Source: Legionella quinlivanii (lineage in GTDB: Bacteria > Pseudomonadota > Gammaproteobacteria > Legionellales > Legionellaceae). Taken from it: a stretch of 64,000 nt of DNA. The stretch is from assembly GCF_003265995.1 (NCBI RefSeq), contig NZ_MVJN01000006.1, forward strand, positions 1-64,000, in the 5' to 3' direction. The position numbers and the translations under genes are program-made. Numbering within the stretch: position 1 is the first letter of the stretch; each line of letters opens with the position of its first letter. This document shows positions 17,268 through 26,863 of this stretch, piece by piece. Under the pieces are notes generated by a model, which was given only the letters and a program-made list of their open reading frames with translations, made no database searches and was not told the origin of the DNA.

Positions 17268-17466
17268 GTTTAGTTTAGTATGCATCATTAAATCATGCGC
17301 AAATATTAAGCAAATGACTAGCTGAAATATTAGTTCTACGTCTGATATACCCTACCCTCTGAGCTCTCATCAAATATCGAAATGGCTGTCTTGCGATCTG
17401 ACAACATGAAATTTCTATGCTAGGCTTTTAGGTTCCCCATTAATAATCGATTAAGGAAAATCACTT

Positions 17467-19257
17467 ATGAAGAAACTTATCTTATCACTTGGCTTGTCTT
17501 TGTTACCTGTGTGTAATACCGTTTTTGCAGATACTGATAATCAAGTTGGTGTAGATAATCCATTTGGTTCAAACGTAATCATCTTCGATCCCTCTATGCC
17601 CGCCAGTGAAATCAATAACAGGATTCTTCAAATCTACAATCAGCAAAATAATCCTGCGAACAGCTACTCTGTTGATTTCTCTGATAATCGCTATGCGTTT
17701 ATATTCATGCCGGGAAAATACGGCACAGCTTCATCACCAGTTGATGTGCGTGTTGGAGTGTATACCTCTGTTGTCGGTGCGGGACAAAAGCCCGATGATG
17801 TCGTCATAACCGGTGCCGTGCGTACTCAGGATAGACCCAATCTGGGTGGAGTCACCACCGTATTCTGGCGCTCAATGGAAAATCTTGCAATTATTCCTAC
17901 CCTGGGCTCTCTTACTGATGGCTCTATTCCTAAAAACCAGAATGTCTGGGCGGTCTCTCAGGCATCACCAGCAAGACGCATTCACGTAATGGGCGATTTG
18001 CGTTTAAATGATGTAAGCTGGTCAAGCGGCGGCTTACTTGCAGACTCAAGGGTGGATGGAACCATTTATTCAGGTACACAGCAACAATATCTGACAAGAA
18101 ATACCCAGTTTAAAGCCTGGAATGGCAGTAACTGGAACATGGTGTTTGTGGGTATTACACCGGGAAGTCAGATACCTGCGGGTAATTGGCCCAATCCACC
18201 TTACAGTATCATTGATAAAGTGCCTTTGATTAAAGAAAAACCTTATTTGGTATTTGATAAACTTACCAATCAATTCGCACTAAATGTAAGAACGCGTCGG
18301 AAAAATGTTTCCGGTACTGACTGGCATATTGCAGGCAAAAACCTGCCGATATCGTCATTTTATATGGTAAAACCAGGGGATAGTGCAGCCTCAATCAACG
18401 CAGCTTTACGACAGGGAAGCAATCTTTTCATCACCCCAGGCGTCTATCATTTAACAGAAACCATTAATGTCACGAGAAAAAATACAATTATATATGGGAT
18501 GGGATATCCGACCTTCGTTTCCGATACAGGCAAACCAATCATGAATGTTAGTGATGTTGAAGGGGTTCAGCTAGCTGGCTTTATGATCGATGGTGGTCCA
18601 GTTTCGGCCCCTGTTTTGCTGCAGGTAGGTGCCTCAGCGAACAATACAACCCATGTTGATCCTGTTTTCATTGATGATGTGTATTGTCGTGTAGGCGGAC
18701 CCAATAACTACAAGAGTACTGCTGGAAGCTGTATGGTTATTAACAGCAATGATGTGGTTATTGATAACACCTGGTTATGGCGTGCAGATCATGGCTCGAA
18801 TGTGGGCTGGACTCAAAACGCCGGTGATTATGGCATTATCATCAATGGCAATAATGTCAAAACCTACAACCTTATGTCCGAGCATTTTGAAAAATACAAC
18901 GTCGTATGGAATGGAAATGGCGGAATAATGTATGAGTTTCAATCGGAGCCTGCCTATGATGTTCCCAGCCAGCAAGAGTGGATGGATGGAAATATTAATG
19001 GCTACGCTGTTTATAAAGTGGGAAGCAATGTGACTACTCATACAGCGATTGGTTTTGGTGTCTACACCAACTTCAAAAACGCTATTTGGATGGACAGTGC
19101 CATTTTAGCTCCCAAAGTACCCGGGGTTAATTTATCGCATATAATTGGCTTTTGGCTGGGTGCGAATGGTAACTCAGGTTATAGACATTCAGTTAATAAC
19201 GATGGCTGTGGTGTAAGTCAGAACAGCAGACTTTGCCATTATTCCAAGTGGCAGTGA
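17467..19257 (+). CDS. Secreted right-handed beta-helix (pectin-lyase fold) protein
   Basis: 596 residues with a signal peptide (MKKLILSLGLSLLPVCNTVFA, cleaved near 22). Two stretches read as parallel beta-helix coils: one at about 60-200 (VYTSVVGAGQKPDDVVITGAV) and one at about 310-480 (FITPGVYHLTETINVTRKN, then VEGVQLAGFMIDGG). The second begins with the GDSAASINAAL segment typical of pectate-lyase-superfamily and GH55-like proteins. The sequence is rich in Asn and Gly turns, as in such helices. Family members bind or cleave polysaccharides, and similar proteins occur as secreted glucanase-like proteins. I see no assured catalytic residues. A good AAGGAAAA Shine-Dalgarno precedes the ATG. 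Fold likely, activity unknown. Confidence 0.75.
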   Translation: MKKLILSLGLSLLPVCNTVFADTDNQVGVDNPFGSNVIIFDPSMPASEINNRILQIYNQQNNPANSYSVDFSDNRYAFIFMPGKYGTASSPVDVRVGVYTSVVGAGQKPDDVVITGAVRTQDRPNLGGVTTVFWRSMENLAIIPTLGSLTDGSIPKNQNVWAVSQASPARRIHVMGDLRLNDVSWSSGGLLADSRVDGTIYSGTQQQYLTRNTQFKAWNGSNWNMVFVGITPGSQIPAGNWPNPPYSIIDKVPLIKEKPYLVFDKLTNQFALNVRTRRKNVSGTDWHIAGKNLPISSFYMVKPGDSAASINAALRQGSNLFITPGVYHLTETINVTRKNTIIYGMGYPTFVSDTGKPIMNVSDVEGVQLAGFMIDGGPVSAPVLLQVGASANNTTHVDPVFIDDVYCRVGGPNNYKSTAGSCMVINSNDVVIDNTWLWRADHGSNVGWTQNAGDYGIIINGNNVKTYNLMSEHFEKYNVVWNGNGGIMYEFQSEPAYDVPSQQEWMDGNINGYAVYKVGSNVTTHTAIGFGVYTNFKNAIWMDSAILAPKVPGVNLSHIIGFWLGANGNSGYRHSVNNDGCGVSQNSRLCHYSKWQ

Positions 19258-19281
19258 AGGGCCTGACTTTAGAAATCTTCC

Positions 19282-19311
19282 GGCTGACTCTCAATGCGAT
19301 CCGAGTCAGCC
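19282..19311 (+). terminator. Hairpin after the beta-helix gene
   Basis: GGCTGACTC (19282-19290) and GAGTCAGCC (19303-19311) form a perfect 9-bp stem with a 12-nt loop, 25 nt after the stop codon. No T-run follows directly. Confidence 0.45.
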
Positions 19312-19431
19312 AGAACAACTCAATCAGGCTTATGCCCATAAATCAGTAATCTAACTGCTTCTTTTTTTTGATATATACTCAAGATAACCGCATCGGCCTG
19401 GATAGAGTTACCTGTTATTGAAAGGGATACA

Positions 19432-21621
19432 ATGAGTCTTTTTAAATTTTATCAAAGCTTATTCAGATATCAGAAAAAACAGCCTTTATTGTTTTCACTT
19501 TTATTTATCTCCGTTATCCTTTCGGTAGTGTTTCAATGCATTCAACCTGTGATCGTCGAGTGGTTAATTAATGATGTTTTAAAAACAAATAATATTTCTC
19601 TGTTAGCGCTGACGATGTTTCTCTTACTTGCTAACTATATCCTTTTTATTTTTGCTTTTCTGATGCGCACAAAAATTCTGTCCACTATGGGGGCAAAGAT
19701 TATCAGCCATTTGAGATATAAAATGTTTGTTATTCTTCAGAATTTAAATCTGAACTCCTATTACAAAAAACAATCCTCTCCTCTGATCTCCTATTTTAGT
19801 GAACATCTTGCACTTATTGAAAGTACTACCCTGTTTTCAACCTGGAGTATTTTGAGTGATGTTTTACTTTGTTTTATTGCTGGAGCCCTTCTGTTTTATT
19901 TTGACTGGATTATTGCTCTGATTATTTTACCCAGCCTGGTAATAATTCTGGCGCTGCCACGTTTCTTTTTCAGAAAAACTGCGCAGGCAATAAGCGATAA
20001 ACAAAAAATGGATGCCCAAATACTGGATAACATTCAAGAAAATATTAGAATGCAGGACGTAATACGATTAGAGCTTCTAAAAGAGTTCAAAAAAAACAGA
20101 TTCAAATCCTTTCTTACACAATCAACAGAGGCTAATTATAGATATAACATCAATTTAGGTCTTTCCAGTGCCTCTTTGCTAATAGGCATCAATTTTTCCA
20201 TGCTTTTGATTTATATTCTGGGAGGAGTCCTGGTATTTTTTCATTTATTAAGCATGGGCTCGTTTATTGCATTTATCCTGTTATTTAGAAATTTCTTATC
20301 AGCAGTAAATAGCATCAGCAACACCTTGCCTGTGATTATGCGCTGTGCGTCAAGCTTGAAGATCATTGAAGATTTACTGGAGATGGAAAATACACCCGGT
20401 AAAGAAGTTTTTCTTCCACGACTTGAGAAAGGAATTTATATAAAAGACGTTACCTTTAGTTATGATGACAGAACCGTCCTGAAACAGATTAGTTTTAAAA
20501 TTGCAGCAGGACAATTCCTTGGGATTGTTGGCCTGAGCGGCTCAGGTAAAAGCACCCTTTTAAAACTTATTCTAAAGGAAATTACTCCTGCTTCAGGTAC
20601 TATCTTTTTTGATTCAACAGATTATCGTGACTTCACCCAGGAAACATTGCTTGCGCAGACTTCGGTGGTATTGCAGGAACCCAAGCTTTTTGAGGGAAGC
20701 ATCCTGGAAAACATCAGAATGGGCCGTTTGGACGCATCAGAAAATGAAATTATTGAGGCCGCAAAACAGGCTGGAATTCACAATGAAATTATGCAGCTTC
20801 CTGATACCTATGATACGCTTATAGGCCCTAAAAACTCAGATCTTTCTGGCGGCCAGAAACAAAGGATCTGTATAGCCCGTGCACTGGTTGCCAACCCTGC
20901 GATTCTTTGTCTGGATGAAGCAAGCTCAGCCCTGGATCCTTTTTCTTCTTCACTAATCGACGAAACCATCGATAAATTAACCGGCTTGCACACAATTATT
21001 TCGATAACACACAGGCTAAGTTCGGTTGTCAATGCTGATTTGATACTGGTTATGAAGGAAGGTGAAATTGTGGAATCGGGTAACCACAGCACTCTGGTTA
21101 ATCAAAATGGATTTTATAATCAGCTATGGAATAAACAAAAAGGCTTCACCTTAATGCCGGAACAGGGCTTTGTGCGAGTTAATCCTGCATGGCTTGAACA
21201 CATACCTCTTTTTGCGGATTTCGATAAAGAGCTCATGGTCGACATTGCGAACAACATGACTACCGAGCGATTTGACAGACATGAAATTGTGTTTAAACAA
21301 GGTGAACAAGGGGACAAGTTTTATATTATTGCTATCGGTATGGTTGATGTGTTTTCTATTGAAGATGGCGAAGAAATAATTATCGCAAGCTTAAGTGATG
21401 GCGACTTTTTTGGAGAAGTCGCCTTGCTTTATAATTGTGAGCGAAATGCCACTGTCAAAACAAGTTCGACCTGCCTGTTTTTGTCTCTGTCTTCCGATGG
21501 TTTTTATAAAATTATTGAACATTTACCGAAAGAGAAAAAGGACTATTTGCTTGAGAAGGCCTATGCTCGTTTGAGCGGCGAACAAAAATTAAAAAACATC
21601 CATGCTCGTTTTACAGTTTAA
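19432..21621 (+). CDS. ABC exporter fused to a cyclic-nucleotide-binding domain
   Basis: 729 residues. Residues ~15-310 are an ABC type-1 exporter membrane domain with six predicted helices. Residues ~340-565 are the ATPase, with Walker A GLSGSGKS (367-374), signature LSGGQ (471-475), Walker B ILCLDE, and the His switch in SITHRLSS. Residues ~590-705 are a cNMP-binding beta-roll (HEIVFKQGEQGDKFYII, DGDFFGEVALL); the FGEVALL stretch fits the phosphate-binding cassette, in which an Arg usually follows (here CERNAT). The fusion suggests that cAMP or a similar nucleotide gates transport. Half-transporters of this type act as homodimers; the exported substrate is unknown. An AAAGGGA Shine-Dalgarno precedes the start. 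The adenosine deaminase-like gene follows in the same direction after 144 bp. Confidence 0.9.
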   Translation: MSLFKFYQSLFRYQKKQPLLFSLLFISVILSVVFQCIQPVIVEWLINDVLKTNNISLLALTMFLLLANYILFIFAFLMRTKILSTMGAKIISHLRYKMFVILQNLNLNSYYKKQSSPLISYFSEHLALIESTTLFSTWSILSDVLLCFIAGALLFYFDWIIALIILPSLVIILALPRFFFRKTAQAISDKQKMDAQILDNIQENIRMQDVIRLELLKEFKKNRFKSFLTQSTEANYRYNINLGLSSASLLIGINFSMLLIYILGGVLVFFHLLSMGSFIAFILLFRNFLSAVNSISNTLPVIMRCASSLKIIEDLLEMENTPGKEVFLPRLEKGIYIKDVTFSYDDRTVLKQISFKIAAGQFLGIVGLSGSGKSTLLKLILKEITPASGTIFFDSTDYRDFTQETLLAQTSVVLQEPKLFEGSILENIRMGRLDASENEIIEAAKQAGIHNEIMQLPDTYDTLIGPKNSDLSGGQKQRICIARALVANPAILCLDEASSALDPFSSSLIDETIDKLTGLHTIISITHRLSSVVNADLILVMKEGEIVESGNHSTLVNQNGFYNQLWNKQKGFTLMPEQGFVRVNPAWLEHIPLFADFDKELMVDIANNMTTERFDRHEIVFKQGEQGDKFYIIAIGMVDVFSIEDGEEIIIASLSDGDFFGEVALLYNCERNATVKTSSTCLFLSLSSDGFYKIIEHLPKEKKDYLLEKAYARLSGEQKLKNIHARFTV

Positions 21622-21765
21622 TAGTTTCTGAGCTTAGTACATTGCTCTTGTTCAAAGTAAGCATTCAATATAATGCTGCTAAATAGGACAGACAAGTTAT
21701 TTATGGAACTTATTTTTCATTTATGAAAAAATGACGTCTCTTAAATGGAGTAAGGACAAAATTAA

Positions 21766-23370
21766 ATGAAAAATAGTATGTTTAAACAGGAGCAAGCCAC
21801 TTCCTCACCCGCGATTAAGCCTGTGATTGACTTGCAAGGATTTGAGATCAGCTCGAAACAAAGGCCAGTACCCGCCCTGCCTTCAATAACTGAAGAGTTA
21901 TTGCAGAATTTACAGAATCACTTGGGAAATAAGTTTGTGGCTGAGGAGCTGATTAACAAATTGCCCAAAGTCGACCTCCATGTTCATGGAGAAGCCGGAT
22001 TCATAACGGTTAAAAGAGCAAGGGAAATTGCCGCAAGAAATGGTCTTCAATTCCGTGAAGATCTTGTTCATGAGAGCGGTAACCTGTTTAAATATCGAGG
22101 GGTAGAAGACTTTCAGGGCTTTCTCGATGATTTTTTTGAAATTTCTGATTTTATTAGAACACCACAGGATATCGAAGACATTGCCTATGATTTTTACAGA
22201 TATTGTTATGAAAATAATGTTATTTTCGCCCTCCCCGGCATATCCTGGGTCCAGTGCAAAAAATACATGAGTTTTACTGATTTTAATCAGGCTTACAACA
22301 GAGCATTAGTGAGAGGAATGCAGGATTTTGGCGAGATTAGTGTTTTAAGACTGCGTTATTATCAGGAGCGCCACCACTATCCAGAACCATTTAACGAGAT
22401 TTGGAAAGATCTTAAAGATTGCCCTAATGGATTAATTACAACAATAGGCCTGGCAGGCAATGAAGGGCCATTTCCGTTTGAACTATTCAAAGAGTTTTAC
22501 AAGGAAGGCAAAGAGCTTCGCTTATCAGCAGAAAATCCAGCCTGGTATTTCACGGCGCATATGGAAAAATCCTCGGATGCGAAGATTATACTGGAATCGA
22601 CAGAACTTCTTGATTGGGTAGCACATGGGCAAAATAGTGCTGATGAAGAGGAGTACTTAAATATAATGAAAGATAAGGGCGTAACGCTTGAAAGCTGCCC
22701 TATCAGCGATATTACAGTATATCCTAATGAAATTCCTGGTTTGGATAAACACAAGCAATTTATAAAGTTTCTGGAAAAACAAATAATCTCATTGAACTCG
22801 GATGATCCGGCATTTTTTGGTGGAGTTGACCGCGTATATCGGCAAGTTTTCGCTGCCAAACTGGCTGATTTGCAGCAATTGCTGCAATGTACAGTGAATG
22901 GATTATTACCTGCACAGCATGCAACCCAAGAAGAGCTCAAACAAAATCAACCTGTTTTTTATCAGGATCAGCAACGCATCGCAATGGCAGGATTGTTGAA
23001 AGTTCAGTTTTTCCAGTATTACTGCATGATGCTTCCTGCATTACTCAACTTATCCTCCGAAAGTGCGAAAAAATTGTTTGCAATTAATTTAAAAACTTCA
23101 GAAGCAAGCCTGGCTGAATTATTGTCTGAGTTTCGCCCTGTAGCTGATGAAAGCATCTCGAATGCGCTCTCTGGAATGCTCCAATGCAAATGCAAAATCC
23201 GCAGCCTTAGTCAGGCTATCCTCCAGACAACAGTCGATCTGCATAAAATTTATATTCAAAAATGTGAGAATGCAGAAACCAATCAGGATGATAACGAGGC
23301 TGATGACAAAAATGACTTTGGCCATGCAGTTGCATCAAGCATTCTTTGCTTGAATGGAATGCTTTCATAA
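21766..23370 (+). CDS. Adenosine deaminase-superfamily protein
   Basis: 534 residues, longer than the ~340 of classical Add and nearer the ADGF/ADA2 size. It has the metal motif HVH (72-74) in LPKVDLHVHGEAG, a third metal His candidate at 265 in TAHMEK, the catalytic His287 in VAHG (RIGHG in classical enzymes), CPISDI (CPTSN) and the metal/catalytic Asp pair at 346-347 in LNSDDP. The usual HAGE box is altered to HMEK, so the proton-shuttling Glu is displaced by one residue. The family deaminates adenosine or related nucleosides to inosine. No signal peptide is visible. A ~55-residue leader precedes the domain and a ~150-residue helical tail follows it. Activity is plausible but the altered box warns against assuming adenosine as substrate. 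Confidence 0.78.
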   Translation: MKNSMFKQEQATSSPAIKPVIDLQGFEISSKQRPVPALPSITEELLQNLQNHLGNKFVAEELINKLPKVDLHVHGEAGFITVKRAREIAARNGLQFREDLVHESGNLFKYRGVEDFQGFLDDFFEISDFIRTPQDIEDIAYDFYRYCYENNVIFALPGISWVQCKKYMSFTDFNQAYNRALVRGMQDFGEISVLRLRYYQERHHYPEPFNEIWKDLKDCPNGLITTIGLAGNEGPFPFELFKEFYKEGKELRLSAENPAWYFTAHMEKSSDAKIILESTELLDWVAHGQNSADEEEYLNIMKDKGVTLESCPISDITVYPNEIPGLDKHKQFIKFLEKQIISLNSDDPAFFGGVDRVYRQVFAAKLADLQQLLQCTVNGLLPAQHATQEELKQNQPVFYQDQQRIAMAGLLKVQFFQYYCMMLPALLNLSSESAKKLFAINLKTSEASLAELLSEFRPVADESISNALSGMLQCKCKIRSLSQAILQTTVDLHKIYIQKCENAETNQDDNEADDKNDFGHAVASSILCLNGMLS

Positions 23371-23384
23371 CATAGAAAATAAAC

Positions 23385-23403
23385 CGGTCCCCACCCGGGA
23401 CCG
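23385..23403. terminator. Hairpin between convergent genes
   Basis: CGGTCCC (23385-23391) pairs with GGGACCG (23397-23403) around a 5-nt loop, followed by TCTT. It lies in the 72-bp gap between two converging genes and may serve both. Confidence 0.5.
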
Positions 23404-23442
23404 TCTTAATCATTAATCGTACTTCTGACTTTGACTGAATCC

Positions 23443-25296
23443 TTAAAATTCCAGACTGTAATAGGGAACCGCGCCCTTCTCTCGTTGATAAGCCACAAGC
23501 TGATCGATTCGCTTTGTTTCTTCTTCATTTAGTCCGCTCTGCTGTAGAAGATTTTGTTGCAGAAAACTATAACGATTTGATAATTCACTGGCGTGCATTA
23601 TTTGCTTTGCCAGCAATACTTTGTTTAATTTATTTTCCTGTATCTCCTCATCGCTGAGTTTTCTTTTCTTACCAAAAAGAAGAAAGGTTCTTGATGCGGT
23701 TTTCACAGAAACGGTTTCCCGAGACGCATTTTTTATTCTTAATTGCTCTTGCGAAGAAAATTTGGAGTTTAAATGCTGTGTTGTTTTTATTTTACAGTAG
23801 CGTTCGAGTTCATCAGGATCTTCAAAATTTACCGGTTTTGCTGCCTTTTCTTTCGCTTCAGAATTCTCTTCCCGCACTCTCTTCAAATCAGCAAGGCTAT
23901 TGCTGAGTATGTTACGCGTGTTTTCGTTTAGAGAGTTCACTCTGGCCTGCAAACTCCTAAGTTCAACATACACTGCAACCCGCATATGTCGGCAAGCCTC
24001 ACGCTGTATTAGATTGAGTGTATTGTTTCGTAAAAGCAGATCGATTTTTGATAAAGTTTTCTTTAATCGAAATATCTGAAATGGAATAGTCTCTGCTTCC
24101 TTGCATTGCCGCTCAAACCAGGCATCAATACAGGACTGGGAACAGGATCCCATTTTCTGATGTTTTATCTGATGATCATCATCCAGTAATCGCCCCTGTC
24201 TTTGTAATTCGGATAATGGCTGCAGCATATTTTGTAAACCGGTTTTAATATCCGGTGCGGTGGTGATTCTAGGCGCTAATAACTCTGGCATTAACGAGCC
24301 TGTTGCCAGCTCCTCGATGTCAATTGGGCTTGTTTTTTTAGCGGGGCTTTTATCCAGACCAAATACATTGTCTACAATTGAGGTTAGCCAACTATAACTT
24401 TTCTGAACACCATACCCGGTATTAATAAACAGGAAAACTGAAGAATCCTTCTCAAGTTTTTCCACTTCAAACAGAGTCGCATGCCCTCCCTGGGTAGAGG
24501 AAAAACCATGGCTGAAAAGAGCAGACTCCCCAGGACATAGATTATCAATTTTTTTAATCGCTTCAAATGTCATTTCATCATGCAATTGTTCATTAAGCGT
24601 TTGTACATCCTGATGACGTCCATTTTTGATAAGATACTCTGTTTGCGTACGATGTCTCAAAACTCGTCCTTCCTGCTCCTCACAACTCTTGAGCTGCACC
24701 GCTATTCGCTTGAGTCGAAGCTGGATCTCAGATTGCTCGGGCAAGGTTCTGATATAATCATTTAAATCTGAAACATAATCACGATAAGCGGTAACACTGG
24801 CATTTCCTTCCAGGTAATCGGGTACGTCTGTGACGGAAAGTAAAGAGCGATGCGACAAATTCGATAACTGCCTGTCGATATCTTTTTCACTATCCACAAG
24901 AGAATCAATTTGCTCATCCACAATGGATAGTACCCATTTATCCAGAAAGTCAAAGCTAAACTTCATCTTTTCCAAGCTTTGAATTTGCTTTTTTAATGAC
25001 TTATTGAGTGAGAGAAGTCGAGATTCATCTTTCGGGACCCAGCCAAAGAAGTAGAAAATCTTCTTCCACCAGCTTTTTTTACTGTAAATTTGCGTATCAT
25101 AGAAGTCATTGTTTTTTTCGAGAATTGATTTTAGAAAATCAATTTGCGCAACAAGGCTTTTCTCCTTATTTTTTTTATAATCTGTATGAAGTGTGCGTGC
25201 TTCATCGTATAAGCTATGGAGGTTATAGTTTTTGTTAGGCTTTTGCATGAAATTTTTTAAATTTCGGCGAGATACTAAATTGTAGTGAACTGACAT
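23443..25296 (-). CDS. Large helical protein with a His...Gln-Cys pattern, effector candidate
   Basis: 617 residues, no signal peptide. Residues 30-240 are charged and helical with likely coiled coils. The centre differs: His272 in GGHATLFEV, Asn292 in the strand-like VFLFINTGYG, then Gln380 and Cys385 in HQKMGSCSQSC. The order His, Asn/Asp, Gln, Cys with Gln five residues before Cys recalls clan CE cysteine proteases and YopJ-type acetyltransferases. This match is by motif only and needs a profile or structure test. Residues 395-617 are again helical. The gene diverges from the PP2C-like gene across a 164-bp shared upstream region. No Shine-Dalgarno is visible at this ATG or at the next one (25248). 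Function unknown. Confidence 0.75.
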   Translation of the reverse strand: MSVHYNLVSRRNLKNFMQKPNKNYNLHSLYDEARTLHTDYKKNKEKSLVAQIDFLKSILEKNNDFYDTQIYSKKSWWKKIFYFFGWVPKDESRLLSLNKSLKKQIQSLEKMKFSFDFLDKWVLSIVDEQIDSLVDSEKDIDRQLSNLSHRSLLSVTDVPDYLEGNASVTAYRDYVSDLNDYIRTLPEQSEIQLRLKRIAVQLKSCEEQEGRVLRHRTQTEYLIKNGRHQDVQTLNEQLHDEMTFEAIKKIDNLCPGESALFSHGFSSTQGGHATLFEVEKLEKDSSVFLFINTGYGVQKSYSWLTSIVDNVFGLDKSPAKKTSPIDIEELATGSLMPELLAPRITTAPDIKTGLQNMLQPLSELQRQGRLLDDDHQIKHQKMGSCSQSCIDAWFERQCKEAETIPFQIFRLKKTLSKIDLLLRNNTLNLIQREACRHMRVAVYVELRSLQARVNSLNENTRNILSNSLADLKRVREENSEAKEKAAKPVNFEDPDELERYCKIKTTQHLNSKFSSQEQLRIKNASRETVSVKTASRTFLLFGKKRKLSDEEIQENKLNKVLLAKQIMHASELSNRYSFLQQNLLQQSGLNEEETKRIDQLVAYQREKGAVPYYSLEF

Positions 25297-25460
25297 GAAT
25301 TAATCGGATGATGCTATTTTCGACATATTGTATAATTTATCTAGCATGATGCCAAGCTATAGAAATGAGTAATTGAAAAACTTGAAATAAAATACAGACG
25401 CCTTGAAACAAAGCCCCTAAAAGTATAAAATAAAGCCTATTTGATTTATTTCCGATACCA

Positions 25461-26708
25461 ATGCCAAACAATTCTACTGAGACCATGCCAGTCCCTGGCG
25501 ATAATCCAAACGATAACATTTCTAAACACAGATACGGTGGCAGCCAGTTACAGGGGGGGCGTGCTTACCAGGAAGATACTGCCGCCTGGTTTAAATCAGA
25601 CTCCGCTTCTTTGGATTTGACACCTCTTCAGATTGGTCAGCGTCTATGGACTGCTTATCGGCAAATTGACGCTGAAATACTTAGAGATAAAACACTTGAG
25701 CAAGTCGGTTCAACCGCAGTTACAACGGTGATAAAAAATAATTTCCTGATTACCGCACTTCTTGCAGATGCTGCAACATTCGCGGCTGTTTATAATGAAT
25801 CTGGCGAAGTGATTGATGTCTACAGATTAAATGCGAGAGAGCACAAGCCCGACCTCGAAAGAGCACGTATAATGGAATTCGAAGGTTATTATGTTTTAAA
25901 TGGTCGGGTTTGGGGCAGACTTGCCGTTTCCAGAGCAATTGGCGATGCCTTTTTTCTACCTGTTATTGCCGATCCAGATATTTCCATTGTTGACTTGTCC
26001 AATATTCCCGCAGGATATTCAGTAAAATTAATTAGCTCCTCAGACGGCTTTACAGATGGAGCACGCAAGCAGGTAAAAACGCTGGGCGACGTTAAAAAGG
26101 CTCAGGAAAACTATCTGAAGGAAGCAATCGCCGCTGCTGGTAAATCAGAAACCATTTCAGAAGAGCAGCTGTCTGAGTATCTTGCTCTATGGGCTATTAA
26201 GAATGGATCTTCCGATAATGTGACGGTCGCTGTACAAACGGTTAAAAGGCCAAATGAGGCGCCCGGTTTTATGGGCATGAGCGGTGTGTACGATGGCCAC
26301 GGTGGACAACAGGTCTCGGCTTACATAGCTGCTCACATCCAGGATAAACTGGAAACCCTTTTCGCAATGAGTGAAGAGGACTATCAAAAACTTGAAGACA
26401 GCGCTTCTTCTCAGGAAAAAGCTTTTCTCCGCGACAATACAGATCTGAAAGTATTTGATCTGAATACCCGATTGAAAAAGCCAGAGCCTGTTAGCGAAAC
26501 TTCCGCTGCTTCCGATGCAGAAAAACTATCTGCACCAGGCAGTTCTGGTTTCTTCCAGTCGAACAGTTCACCCAAAAAAGGATTGAAAAGGACTGTATCG
26601 GTATTGGATTTAAAGGCGGTAATAACGGATAAAGTAGATACAGAAGCTGAGCAGCGCAATAAAAGAGCAAAGCAGGATGACAGCTCATCCTCCAGTTTTG
26701 TGCCGTGA
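25461..26708 (+). CDS. PP2C-family phosphatase with relocated DGHGG segment
   Basis: 415 residues. PP2C metal-dependent Ser/Thr phosphatase motifs are plain but in a rearranged order. QGGRAYQED (31-39) is followed directly by GSTA (83-86), ALLADAATFA (99-108, the VANLGDSRA position), HKPD (128-131), SRAIGD (157-162), SSDGFTDG (193-200) and SSDNVTVAV (250-258). Only then comes GVYDGHGGQQ (275-284), which in ordinary PP2C enzymes directly follows the QED strand. The DGHGG Asp and Gly bind the two metal ions, so the fold must restore its position if the enzyme is active. The tail (~310-415) is Ser-rich and ends with a basic patch KRAKQ. Members dephosphorylate Ser/Thr; a secreted version would act on host proteins (inference). 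No signal peptide and no clear Shine-Dalgarno. Confidence 0.85.
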   Translation: MPNNSTETMPVPGDNPNDNISKHRYGGSQLQGGRAYQEDTAAWFKSDSASLDLTPLQIGQRLWTAYRQIDAEILRDKTLEQVGSTAVTTVIKNNFLITALLADAATFAAVYNESGEVIDVYRLNAREHKPDLERARIMEFEGYYVLNGRVWGRLAVSRAIGDAFFLPVIADPDISIVDLSNIPAGYSVKLISSSDGFTDGARKQVKTLGDVKKAQENYLKEAIAAAGKSETISEEQLSEYLALWAIKNGSSDNVTVAVQTVKRPNEAPGFMGMSGVYDGHGGQQVSAYIAAHIQDKLETLFAMSEEDYQKLEDSASSQEKAFLRDNTDLKVFDLNTRLKKPEPVSETSAASDAEKLSAPGSSGFFQSNSSPKKGLKRTVSVLDLKAVITDKVDTEAEQRNKRAKQDDSSSSSFVP

Positions 26709-26750
26709 TAGAGACGAGTAGCTTAGTTCAGCTGCCATGACTCACTTTAC

Positions 26751-26841
26751 CTGTCGTCTTTGCGAACAAAGTGAAGCAATCCAGATCGAAACTTGAACAA
26801 AGCAAGGAACTGGCTTGCTTCGCTAACGCTCGCAAAGACAG
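26751..26841. repeat. Palindromic interspersed repeat, family B
   Basis: The ends CTGTCGTCTTTGCGAACAA and (reverse strand) CTGTCTTTGCGAGCGTTAG form imperfect inverted repeats of ~28 bp around the shared core GAAGCAATCC/GAAGCAAGCC. It lies between the convergent PP2C and glycosyltransferase genes and is followed by six T, so its hairpin can work as a terminator for the PP2C gene. A second copy is at 38444-38534. Confidence 0.75.
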
Positions 26842-26863
26842 TTTTTTGCGCAGCCATCTTCAT

